Both the position numbers and the translations under genes were made by a program. From Oryzias latipes (lineage: Eukaryota; Chordata; Actinopteri; Beloniformes; Adrianichthyidae): DNA of 64,000 nucleotides. Positions 37,101 to 47,877 of the stretch are shown one piece after another. The stretch is taken from contig NC_019859.2 of NCBI RefSeq assembly GCF_002234675.1, forward strand, positions 6,665,240 to 6,729,239, read 5' to 3'. The notes below the pieces were generated by a model. It saw only the letters and a list, made by a program, of their open reading frames with translations, searched no databases and was not told the DNA's origin. Position 1 is the stretch's first letter. Every line of letters starts with the position of its first letter.

Positions 37101-40100
37101 TTTATATTTGTGTGTTTTTAGCAAACTCAATCCTGAAGTGGACCCGGGCACAACCGGGAAAAACTCAAGTATGAAATCTGGATTTGTTGGGAGACTCATT
37201 ATGTCTGATTTTATGCATTTAAAAAAACTTACTGTGAGTTTTTAGTAGTAGTATAGTAATACAGGTGAGTACAGTAATACAGGTACACATTTTTGTCATT
37301 GATAGGTTTAATTCGGGCATCTGTAGTACCCGACCAATGTTTGAGGTTATGTTGTGCCATACTTCTTCAGAAGTGGAAAAACTTGTGGGCAAGCCAAACT
37401 TTTCATCATAAATCCTGCTGTGTTGTCTCGTTTTTCTAAAACTGAATGTTTTACTGAGCGTATTTACTTAGATGACAGTTGCTAAGTAAAATGCAGGCTT
37501 TAATGTTCATCAGCAAGTTACTTCAGACTGTGGAGCAGATATTAATATTTCTGCTGGGAGTCCTTTTGCCTCATATTCCTCTTTTTCTCAGCAGAAGGAG
37601 AAGCTGACCAGAAGACGGTCGAGCAGGTAGCCAATCTGATTTCAAACCAAAATTTGGTTTAAGAGTTAAAGAGGCTGCTGTGCGTTTTGTTGGACAAAAA
37701 TCTCAATGTCTCCTGCCATTTGTGTCTTCCACAGAAGTGCAGTGTTTTACTAACGGGACTTCCTGAGAGCGGCTGGTCAAAGAACGACATCCTGCAGCTC
37801 ACCCAGCCTTTCGGGATTCCCTCGGATATAATCGTGGCAACAAATGTCGGAAAGGTATGACTCTTTCTAAAGATGCTGTCCTAGTAGAGCAGACGCGTTT
37901 ACAACATTAACAGATACAATAAACAGGAAGCTAGACTAGAAGAAGTTCCTCAACTTATTTTTTGTGTGAATCTTGACACCGAAAGAAATTGGACTCTCCT
38001 GACCAGTTTAAAATAACAAAGTTCTCCTTTTTCCCCTTAAAAACAGTTATTCTGATAAATTCTTGATCTGAATTCAGATCTTAAATAGTTTTAAAGGTTT
38101 AGTGTTTGGAAACAAAAACTGCATGGAAGCATGGGAATGAAAATCATAAAGTTAAAAAAAAAATGTTTTCACTCTTGGTTTTCACCAAAAAGTGTATTAT
38201 AATTGAATGTTTGCTGATCTTCTTCCCTTTAGGCCCTGGTGTTCATGGAAGACATGGAGGTGGCAGAAGAAATGGTGAAAGTTCACAACTTCAAAACTCC
38301 AAAGATCCTTGACTGTGAAGTAAAAATGAGACTTGTCAAACAGAACATCAGCCTCAGCACCCCGGTACGACTTGATTTGAATGCCTCACGTTGGCTAGAG
38401 GGAAATTACACATTTTTTATTCTTGATGTTTTCTGATTCTATCCAACGTCCCCTCGCAGGTGGCTCTTTACAACCTTTTCATGGCGGAAGGAGATCCACC
38501 AGTGAGTTTCCCAGGGATACCAACTTGATTTTTTTATTTTATTTCTGAGTGTCGTTCTTCATGCGTCACTGTGAATGTTATGTTTCCTTCAGGAGGGTCA
38601 AGCTCTAGTCCGCTGGAACAGCCTGTTGGTGATCAAGAATGTTCCGGACTCGCCTTCCGGCACCGCTGAGGTCCTGAAACTGGTGCGACGCTTCGGCACA
38701 GTCATAAAGACTCTTGTCTTGGACAACACGGTGAGGGAAGTTTACAATGGCTCCGCTTTTTTCAAAACTCGTATAATTAAAAAATGCTGTTTTTGTCTCC
38801 TCCTGCCCAGATCATCTGCGAGATGGCAACAGTTCCCATGTCCGTGTCTGTTTACAGGCGCTTCCTGATGTTTCCGTGCATGATCCAGAGCAACCCGCTC
38901 TTCTTCTCCCGCAAGCCCGACCCCAAAACCAACACGCAAGCCAAGGTTTTTTCTGTTTGCCACGATCCAGCCGAGGTCAGTGTCTGACATTATGGAGAAC
39001 TCGCATCTGTGATGCTGAGAGGATGACTGACCTCTTCACCTTTTTGTGGTTTTAGGATAAACCTGCTAACGGTGAAGACGGCCAAGCAGCAGCAGCAGCA
39101 GCACTAGCTGCTGAAGGAGAAGCAACAGTTCATGAAGAGACTTCAGAACCCCCACTGGAGAAGATGGAAGAAGATGAAAAGATGGGAAGCACAGAGACTG
39201 CAGAGGAATCCGTTGCAGAAAATGAGAGCAAAGAGGAGAATATGGAAACGGAAGAGCTTAATGCTCCTGAGTCTGCAGCCACGCCCGCTTCTGTAGCCCA
39301 AGCTGATGGGGTCTTAGCGACAGAGTCCAAGCAGACTTCAGCTGAGAAAACAGAAGCCAACGAAGACGCCGCCACGCCTCAGGCGGACAATGACGGGCCT
39401 CCTAATGCGGAAGAGGCGCAGACATCTGGCAGTCACGTCAGACCAGATTGTCAGGAGCCCCCCATGCCTGAGCTTCCTAAAGTAAATACCAGAGATGAAC
39501 CCGCAGCATTTTCATCTGCTTCATAACATTTAGCTTCAACCTTTTTCCTTCTCGCCCGAGCAGATGACCCAAGCCATGGTGGACGTGCTGCTGGTGGAGT
39601 GCAAGACGAGACATGCCAGCCGGGCCGGCAGCGCCGAAGTGCCCCCCAGTGGAGAGCAGGAGACAGCCCAAGTAAAGACAGAACAGAGCAAAGTGCAGGC
39701 TAATAAACCCACCGTAGAAGAAGAGGCCAAGAAACAGGAAAGGGAGCGAAAAGAAAGGGAGGTTAGGAAGGAGAAAGAGAGGGAAGAGAGGAAGAGGAGG
39801 CCCCTGGAGAAGGAGTGGGTTAAGCAGAAGACGATGGAGCAGAAACCCAAGGAGAAGAGGGAGAGGAAGGAGGAGGAAAGAAGGGAGTGGGAGAGAAAGG
39901 AAAGAGACAGGAGGGACTGGAAGAGAGCCCACAATGACAGTTCTTCAGGGTGGAGGTCCTCCCACAGGTCCGAATCTATCAAGCAGAGCTCCAGAAGAGA
40001 CGATCGTCGCAGTGCACCGGCCAAAACCACAAAGGTGAGGCGGTTTGAAGGCCAGCTGAGCGACACCCTGCTGCTGAGTCCGTCTCATAGCTTCTGGTTT

Positions 40101-43034
40101 TTCAGGTGGTGGTGGTGGAGGAGGAGGAGGAGGAAGAGAACTTTCCATTTAACCTGAGTGACTTTGTGACTGTGGACGAAGTGGGAGAAGTCCTCGATCT
40201 TCCTGTCCCTTTTCCTCCTGCTGTTCCCCTGGAAACATCGCAGGATGCCACCTCCACAACTGTTGAACAGGAACCTCCAGAGGTACATTTCTGCTGAATG
40301 TCATCAGTCCAGGAGAGCAGAAGAAGCTCATCTTAAATTTGAATCCCCCCAAAACCTCCGCCTTTCCTTTTCCGGTTACCTAACGCAACTCTCTTGAGAT
40401 TTTGTGAGATTTGGCGAGTTGAAGCTTTGAAGCAACCATGATAGTGTACATCCGTAAAACTGCTAGACAGTTTACAAAAAAAAAAAAGTGGGAAGGTTTA
40501 TGAAATATTACTAATATATTCTGATACATTTACAGTGTAATGTTAACAAAAACAGCAGTGAAAATCCGCTAGCTTGATGCTAACGTACAATGGAATTTCC
40601 CATAGGACGGCTAATGCTAACGTTTGGTTCAACCTATATATACGTTGCTGACTAAATAAACAGCTCTATACACTCGCAGGAATACATTTTTCAAACTCTT
40701 TTAAGGAAATGTTTTTTTTTTTAAAGTAACCATTTGTGGTCTAAAGCATCGTTTGTGGCTCAAATCTTCTAGAATAAAGTGTAATGCAACAGCGCACGCT
40801 CCACCTAGTGGCCAAACTGAAACACATGTTTCTGAACAATCTGCACATTTTTGTTGGAGCTTCTTCGTTTTAGAGAATGTATGTCACTAATGTATGAATG
40901 TATGTCATTTTACAGTATGGGAACTGTGTCAGAGTAATTTGAATATCTTCAAAACATTTATAGACTTTGATTACACATTTTTGATAGCAATGCAAACAGT
41001 TTCAGATCAAATAGAGTGGATTGTAAGTATCCACGCTGGATAGTAGTATTGGTGATATCCAGCCCAATATAACACTGGACTTCTTTTTCTACAAATATTT
41101 GAACGTTGACAAGTGAGAAAAGGGTGAAAATGTTCATGTCTGTTTGAAAAAAGTGTATAAAGTGTTTCATGAGACGTTTAACAGCCTTAAAACATCTCGA
41201 ATTATTGTTAAAAATAAATACAGATGACTACTTCACAGATTTCATCCTTCATGAGTTTATGTTTAGAAAGTAAATTGTGATAATTGAGGGACCATTAAAT
41301 TTGAAGATGGAACACGTGTGACGGATTAAGCTGCTGTTCCTCCAATCTCTAGTCCTTTGATGTCTTTTCTTAAAGCTTTTTAGTGCCAGTTTGAGGAGAT
41401 CTTCTGTCGTTTGCAGAAATGTTTTCTGACAAACGGACTTTTGTGATGACTACTTCAGGGTCGTTTGGTATCAACACTGTAGATCAGGAGGGTGACAGGC
41501 TGGTTTTTAAATCACTGTCACCACTATTCATATGTAAAGGCTTTGAGAGTTACTGCATGTCAAAACTAAATACAAAAAAATTAGTAAAAAATAGCATTTA
41601 TCTTGAAATAAAAACGTTCCAAAGATAAGTGGAATTCCTTCAAAGTTTAGTTTTTGAGAATTTCTTCCTTTCTAAATGCAGCTTCTGATTTGGCCTTTAC
41701 TGTCGTCTTCAGAAGAAATCAATGAATGTTGAAGTTCTTCTTTTCTGCTTTTAGGAGAAACCCAAAGAGGCTGAAGAGAGACTCGTGAAATCTCCTGAAA
41801 CCGAGTCAGAACAAGCCGCCGTCCTGTCCGCTCAGACTTCAAATGGTTCAGTTCAGACTGAGGTGAAGGCCAATCTGGACCCCGAGGCTGACGCTTCACA
41901 GGACCGCTCGTCTGAGGCGGAAACGGTTGAAGCCAAAGCACCCGAGGGTGACGCCCAGCCGGAACCAGGTACGCCATCGCAGCCTGAACCGGGTACGCCA
42001 TCGCAGCCTGAACCGGGTACGCCATCGCAGCCTGAACCGGGTACGCCATCGCAGCCTGAACCGGGTACGCCATCGCAGTGAAGTAACATTTCGTCCCTCC
42101 TCTGTAGTTTTTCTTCTGATCACCTTCTCTCATTGACCTTCAGACGCATCAGTTCCACCGCCTCTGGACTCCGCCCCAGAAGTTGAACTTCCTCCTGAAG
42201 CCTCAGCGGACTCTTCCTCACAAAGCGTAAATGAAGATGCAGTGACTGCAGAGAGGAAAGAAGAAAACGAGAGCGCCCATCCTCTTGAAAGTCAGGCCGA
42301 GAAAGAAGTTGATGTGTTGGACAGTAAGGAGGAGCAGGAGTGCACGTCTGAAGAGGAGAAGAATGGAGCAGAAGGTCAGCTTGATGTGCATAGAAGGGAG
42401 ATCTTCCAACACTTCAGCAGCAGAAGTGACTTTTAACTCGTTTATTTGGATCATTCTGTCTTTCAGGCCAGTCAGAGAGCACAGAAGCGGTGAAGCCCCA
42501 GAACACTGATGATCATGTCACTAAGGAGACCACAACAACAGCAGAGCTGCCCCTCCCTCCTTATGACCCCCACCAGCCTGTTGGTAAGGCACGGATCCGT
42601 GAAAATCCGCTTTTACTGCTTTTACTCCGACCTGGACACAACCGGAGTTCTGTTTCCCTGCAGGGATGGAGTATTTGATCCCCAAGACGGGCTTCTTCTG
42701 TAAGGCGTGCTCTCGATTCTTCACCGGAGACAAGGCGATGGAGATCAGCCACTGCAAAACCCGCAAGCATTACGAGAGCCTGCAGGTACGGAGCTCCTCC
42801 TCCTCCTCTCTGATCTTCATCACTTCGCCTGCAGAAGACGAGCTGAACATGTGTTGTTTTTTTAAATCAGTTTTACAGACTTCAATCCTGTGAGATTGTT
42901 GTCAGGAAAAACTTTTAAAAGAAGGAAATAAAGCAGAATCGTTCATGCTAAGTTGTTGTCATACTAAAAAATTTTTGTCTTTTCTTTTGCAGAAATTCCT
43001 GCAGACAAAAGCATCATCTGTAAAAACGGACTGA
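28113..43034 (+). CDS. znf638: Zinc finger protein 638 (NP220-like)
   Basis: Nuclear RNA/DNA-binding protein of the matrin/RBM20 group (family knowledge: splicing, silencing of unintegrated DNA). Exons: 28113-29354, 31396-31457, 31797-31826, 33032-33210, 33302-33442, 35289-35443, 36364-36573, 36647-36745, 36986-37020, 37122-37168, 37592-37626, 37735-37854, 38233-38364, 38460-38501, 38593-38730, 38811-38975, 39056-39481, 39564-40034, 40106-40282, 41755-41968, 42144-42374, 42467-42583, 42664-42785, 42993-43034; about 1,543 aa, phases consistent. Features: SILASFGLSNEDLE and VIDYGHAS motifs; matrin-type finger (C403, C406, H419, H425); RS-rich segment; three RRM-like units (about 604-706, 746-843, 844-944); Lys/Glu-rich region; FPFNLSDFVTVDEVGEV; C-terminal finger (C1502, C1505, H1519, H1525). 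The start is the first in-frame ATG (ACCATG), but the exon is open to its acceptor at 27749, so a longer N-terminus is possible. Introns 6 and 8 use GC donors. Confidence 0.95.
29355..31395 (+). other. znf638: znf638 intron 1
   Basis: A 2.0-kb AT-rich intron with donor AAG/GTGAGT and acceptor TTTAG. No mobile element or internal gene was recognised. Confidence 0.8.
31880..32690 (+). mobile_element. Degenerate LINE reverse-transcriptase fragment in znf638 intron 3
   Basis: The reading shows the reverse-transcriptase active-site motif (PWTMMFADDSVICSES, FADD at 31944-31955). Further on it gives FQYLGSTVQSNGECG in another frame, then RLRWFGHVQRR and RGRPKRKFMDAENEDT. These are C-terminal segments of a non-LTR retrotransposon. 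The frame changes several times and the 5' part of the element is absent. The end GAAGGGAAAAGCAGAAAGGA suggests an RTE/Expander-like tail; the clade is from memory. Confidence 0.78.
33764..35266. mobile_element. TIR transposon (8-bp target duplication) 22 bp from znf638 exon 6
   Basis: The left end (AGGCTCCGTGCAC...TTGAGTGTGAGGCCGAC) and the reverse complement of the right end (AGCCTACGTGCAC...TCGAGTGTGAGGCCGAC) are imperfect inverted copies over about 60 bp. Flanks are CTAACTAT (33756-33763) and ATAACTAT (35267-35274), seven of eight identical, fitting hAT or P-type duplication lengths. Inside, a frame starting at 33875 (MAYFTRCLQGLPKIAVNDIY) may be the N-terminus of an element protein; I cannot assign it. 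A second palindromic GATCGG-rich patch (34810-34960) may be another insertion. Confidence 0.72.
35687..36229. mobile_element. Possible TTAA-flanked MITE in znf638 intron 6
   Basis: The left boundary reads TTAA/CCCTTTGG and the right CCAAAGGG/TTTAA, a short inverted repeat with TTAA-like flanks as in piggyBac-type MITEs. One extra T on the right and the short match keep confidence low. The interior contains GCCGTGGCGGTGCACCGC. Confidence 0.42.
40283..41754 (+). other. znf638: znf638 intron 19
   Basis: A 1.47-kb intron with donor GAG/GTACAT and acceptor TTTTAG. AT-rich, with no recognised element. Confidence 0.75.
41957..42078 (+). repeat. znf638: 24-bp coding minisatellite with a 5' splice site in each unit
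   Basis: Units of GTACGCCATCGCAGCCTGAA plus CCGG are repeated head to tail; the first is preceded by CCAG rather than CCGG. Translated in the znf638 frame they give GTPSQPEP repeats. Each of five unit boundaries offers a donor (G/GTACGC) at 41968, 41992, 42016, 42040 and 42064. All are in the same phase for joining to exon 21 at 42144. Confidence 0.95.
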
Positions 43035-43219
43035 AAATGCTCCTGCAAACATCTTTTCAGGCTTCGGGTCCAAATTTGCATTTTATTGTGAATGATTTTT
43101 CATGACATATCTTAGTTACAATTCTTGGAATTGAATTAGTTTCTTTTTTACATGAGAAGTTCGCTGAAATGAACGGAAACTGAACCGTGGATGGAAGATC
43201 TGAAGAACTGTGCACAACC

Positions 43220-43225
43220 AATAAA
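43220..43225 (+). promoter_or_regulatory. znf638: znf638 polyadenylation signal
   Basis: AATAAA, 186 nt after the stop codon, in the sequence ACCAATAAAAGGC. Position fits a short 3' UTR. Confidence 0.6.
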
Positions 43226-43234
43226 AGGCTTTTA

Positions 43235-44419
43235 CCGTACTGTCTGTCGATGGTTTTTGTAACATTTAAAGGATTGAAGGTTCTACACAAACTCTGTCAT
43301 CAGGCTATTAGATTCCTCTTCTGCCGAGTCATGAAGGCAGGCTTTTATTTGAACTCCCAAAGGATTATCACATTCACGTGTACCTAACACCCAGTATTTG
43401 CAGGACTAGAACGGGGATGAAAAGTCTTCAGCTGTCAGGTCCAGGTCCAGTAGCATCATCAGAAAGTGGCACAAGCACGTTAAAAACAGCAAAAATACTG
43501 TTTCCATCAAGGTGGGTCTATAACTAACCTTAAACCAGAACAGACCTGGAAACATGCAGTTACAACAGCTGCTCACCTGGAGGCGAAATGGACCAGAAAA
43601 AAAAAAGTCTTGTTTGAATATCATGAGCCTCCTAATCCGACCTCATCCCGGTTTGTCGCTAAAGTTGTGCAGCGTTTCCGTCCCTTTTTGGTCCTGTGGC
43701 AGAACCTGAGCCTTCACACCTTCCAAACAACTCAGAAGAATCCAACTGTGGACCAAACAGAGCCGTGGAAAAGCACACCGAGCCTGCCTAACTGGCTTCT
43801 GGACGACATGCAGCAGATCAGGGCGTGTCTGAAAAAGGAAATGTCGTTTTGGAAAGCTTTCAGATTCAAAGAAGAGGCGTTTAATGTATGTTCACACACG
43901 GACATCGTTCCCAGAGGATCTGTGAAGCGTTCGTGTTCAGATATAGCAATGCCTTTATTACTGCTGCAGTCACATTTAAAAGCAAAGTTCTTTCTGTTTT
44001 TAGTGAAGAGACTAACGTTAAACTAAAATCTGTACGATCAGCTAATGTTGCATTTTTAAGAAATCTTAAAAAAAAACAGTTCAACCTCAGTATTTCTCAT
44101 CCTGAAAAGCTTGGTGAGCATTTTTTTTTAAGAATTTACATCAAACCAGCAGAAACAAAAGAGAGGCTCTCTGATCTTTAAACCCGGATGGAGAAACTAC
44201 ATCATTTGTTGCATCTCTAAATCTGAGAAGGAAGTGAAGGCTGCTGTCTCAAACGGCTCGCTCAGTGACGATGGTTCACGTCCCATTAACACAAAAGGTC
44301 ACACAAAAGGTCAAGCAGCTTCAGTTTTCAGAACTTTGTATCTGATGGCCTACTTCAGATTCGGACCCCAACATTTACAACCAAATTTATATTGAAAGCA
44401 TTTATTAGTATATTCATAC
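43235..44419. other. Intergenic; nothing recognised
   Basis: Frames such as 43610-44026 have no recognised domain and no supporting splice structure. Confidence 0.35.
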
Positions 44420-45240
44420 AGATTTGGCAAAGTATATATGCTTTCTTCCCTCTTTTTTTTCTTGCAACACAACAATACAGGCAAAAACTAAAATAAATAA
44501 AAACCCCATTTTACCCATCCCAGACCCTTAACTGCACACATGAAGCGTCTTCAAGAAAAGATATTACAGGTTGGTGATTTCTTTTTCAAAGTTTTCCATA
44601 TTGTCATGTTTGGCGTATCTTATTTTATGAAGATGAAGAGTATCTGTAAGTTCTGTTATCCACGTTTTTAAAGAGGGAGGGTCTTTGCCTTTTCCACAGT
44701 TGCATAATAAGTGTCTTTGCAATGATCAGTCCGTATGAAACTAAACATTCCTGTGCATGTCCCAGGTCTTTTGACTGAGGAGAGACATCAAATACAAATG
44801 AATGAGAATTGGGACCCGGGAAATTTGGATTTTCCAAACATCGGACAGGTTTGTGAAAATGTTGGTCCAGAAGGTCTGAAGTTTGGGACCCAAACTGTAA
44901 CTGTGTAGCAGGGGGCCTCGTTGTAACATACATTTTGTTAACAGCTGGGTGAGCTCTCTGGATGGATTTGATTCACTTTCTCTCTAGAATAATGCAGTCT
45001 GTGCACCATTTTGTTTTGTATTAGGCGGTGACGTGTGTTTATAGAGGTACATCCTATCTAGAGTAAGGCCTGTTTCCAGATGTTCTCAGTTAGGGGGACA
45101 CAAAATTCTTTTTCCAAAGGGATTTCCCAGGGATTATTCATTTCCTGTAGTATATTGTAAATGGTTGTAATTCTTTGTTTCAATTAAACATTTATTGAGC
45201 AAGTTTAGTTTGGCGTTCGGAAACTGAGGCAAAATAGTTC
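44420..45240 (-). mobile_element. 3' fragment of an L1-type LINE
   Basis: On the minus strand, pieces read NNPWEIPLEKEFCVPLTENI, then MYVTTRPPATQLQF and GLIIAKTLIMQLWKRQRPSL, then LHKIRYAKHDNMENFEKE in a shifted frame. These match the C-terminal layout of L1-clade ORF2 (W..P...AKK.I...WK..PP, then LHLEKIRY...F...W). A 3' UTR-like AT-rich part follows toward 44440. The copy is 5'-truncated and frame-shifted. Its 3' end differs from the two GC-rich LINE-like copies at 17633 and 49156. Confidence 0.75.
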
Positions 45241-47872
45241 TCTACAACCCAATTTAAAAACTGGTATTCAAATGTTGCACTCTTGTTCTGTTACTTGATA
45301 TAAGAGCAGAAAATGGCCTCAGAGAGAGAGACTTGAAAATGAAGGCATTCCTGCACAGCTGCACCTGTAGAACAGGTTTGGTTGGGAACACGGTGAGAAG
45401 GGAGGGGTCAAGGAGGGAACAAGGAAAAGACGAGTGACGGCAAACGGGCTGAAACCTTACGGGAGATGAGAACCCTGTGAGATAATCAAGGACAGCCAGA
45501 CAGGTAAGACACCTGAACTAAGAAATGTTCAATATATTCTGCCAAAATGTTGATTTGCTCATGAGCCGTGTGATCACATATTGAAATTGTGTGCATTTAT
45601 TTAAAAAGAAAAGTGTTTGCATACAGTAAATTGAACCTTAAGTTTATGACTCAAGTCAGGAAAGGCCAAACTGGAAACAGACTATAGAAAAATGGCTCAT
45701 AAAAGTATGAAAAACGGAAATTTTAAAATGTTGCAAATAATCTGTTGATCTGTAAAAACAGGTAAAAGAAAATCAGATGAAGTAAAATGTCTAGAACTAC
45801 TGAAATAGGCAACAAAATTAAAGAGTCAAATTTTGGTTGTCGTCGTCTTAGTCTCATGTCTGAAAATCTTTGATTTTAGCAGAATATCTCCTTTAGGAGG
45901 CTTGTTCAATTTTGGAAGGTTGTTATCTAAAATATGTGATGCTTGTATTGTATTGTATTGTATTGTAACACCAAAAAGTTACAATACAATTCACCACATA
46001 ATAACGTTCAGTCTATTTGTCCAATTTCTTTTTACATTTACTTAAAAAATCATTTTTCTGTGGTTTCCTTCTCTAAATGTACTTTTGGGAAGTGGCCATC
46101 GCTTACCCCTCTGGGGTTTCTGGATCACATAATGAAAAATGGAGCAAAAAAAAAAACTCCTTTGACGGCTTTGGAGCCCAAACGGTCAAATCTGATTAGA
46201 TTTGAACATTTTTTTCTACATTCCTGAACCCTGAGCTCAGACCGACATTTGGTAAACTGGTGTGACCTGCTCCGAACGGTCTGCTCCCTCAAACGGAACA
46301 TTTTGATTGAATATTCCTAAATTCAGTATGATCAGCTTTTTGTTTAGTTGTAAGGTGATTATTTTACAATGACTCTGACAGTAGTGTATCACAGGAAGGC
46401 CCCGCTCGCCTTAAACCGGGAAAGTCCATGTGACGTCAAAAGGTTTTCCTTTTTCAAACGTCACAAAGCGTCTTCAGATACACAAAGAAAAAAATACGCA
46501 CAACTTTGTCACACTGCTGGAGCTTGAGTGTCATTTCAGAGTATGAGGTTGGGAGTGTCATTTGCAGTTTATTTTATTACAACAGAATTTTCTTTAAATT
46601 TTTTTTTCTTTTGATCATAATAAACTTGCTAAAACTACTCATTTGGCTTCATAGTTCTTTAAAAACAACAACAGAACCACATCAGGGGTCCTTGAGGACC
46701 TTTTTTCATGCAGCTCTTGAAGACTTTATGCCAGCGAGGATCCAGAATATTTACCAACAGTTGGAAAAAGGACACACAGGCTTGTTTTTAAAGCATAGCT
46801 CAGATGAGGCATTCTGATCCAACCCGGCCTGACTTTCCGGATCTAGTCAAACTCTCCACACGTGTTGTGTGACTGCATCCATCGTCTGTCTTCCTACGTG
46901 GGAGTGATCCTTACCTGAAGGGAAGAACCTCAAGCCAGAGGAAATTTAGCCTGAACGGGTTCTAAATTCATTCCAAACAAAAGGGTTAGCGGTTGAGAAC
47001 ACCATTCAGACTTTGATCCTCCGTGAAAACTTGAATCTCTGACACTTAAATCAACTTAAATGCCATTTAAATGAAGCGTTTGACAAACCTTTAACACTGA
47101 AAGAGCCATTCAGTTTTTGTAAAATAAAAATTGAACAAAGTTTAACATACTGTTATTGGAGCATCTTAACCAAAAACTCATCCATCTAACAAAGTCAATT
47201 CAAATCAATGCCATGATCAGCCGCAACTCAGGCTCTTTTAGCCTGAAGTTAAAACGAAGAGGAGATTTTGCTGTGTTTGAAAAAGGAACATTAGTAAAAA
47301 TCAAATAGAAAGAAGGCAGCAGACAAACTGCATGGTCATGGTTGAACTGTGTTAATGTCATCATGTTATTTCCTGCAGCTGGTCTGATTAGTACGCTGCA
47401 AAAACAGGTCTCCTTGAAATAAGTCAAACATTCTTACCCCATTAGCAGATTTTCTTCAAATAACTAAAAAGAATCTACAGATGAAGTAAGAAAATGTTCT
47501 CAAACTAAGATTTTTTTTTTACTATTGAAAAGTTTTCGTAATTCTTCTTCTTACAAGACAAAAAACAAGCCAGCTTCTCTTGAAACAAGGGGCTTTTTGC
47601 TTTCTTAAGATTCAGTTTCTGCAGTGTCACAGCACAGCTGACTTTAAAAATGCTTCTTAATTTGAATATTTCTAGCTTTTACCAATGCCCTGCATACGAA
47701 AATATCAAAGACTTTTGTTTTAACAGTAATTCTTTTGAAAATGATCTAATAAAATACTATAAATTGATGTTTTAACTCTGGGAAAACCCTTTATTTGTTG
47801 GGGATCTCCTCACAGACTGAGCATGCTCTGACGGCCTCCGTGAACTTTCTGCTCTTTTCTCTTGTACTACAG
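45241..47872 (+). other. Upstream region of the TRIM gene; possible 5' noncoding exon near 45340-45503
   Basis: The TRIM coding exon starts just after an acceptor (CTACAG, ending 47872), so an upstream exon is expected. The best donor upstream is GACAG/GTAAGA at 45503/45504, preceded by a moderately GC-rich stretch. Nothing else was recognised apart from a short TATTG repeat near 45946-45966. Confidence 0.3.
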
Positions 47873-47877
47873 ACCGC

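Noticed and set aside
39477-40066. Minus-strand Leu-rich frames resembling membrane proteins
   Set aside because: Antisense of the Lys/Glu-rich znf638 exon 18; the hydrophobic look comes from complementing AAG/GAG codons.
41957-42078. Repeat array considered as CRISPR-like
   Set aside because: Units are contiguous with no spacers, in a vertebrate coding exon; it is a minisatellite.
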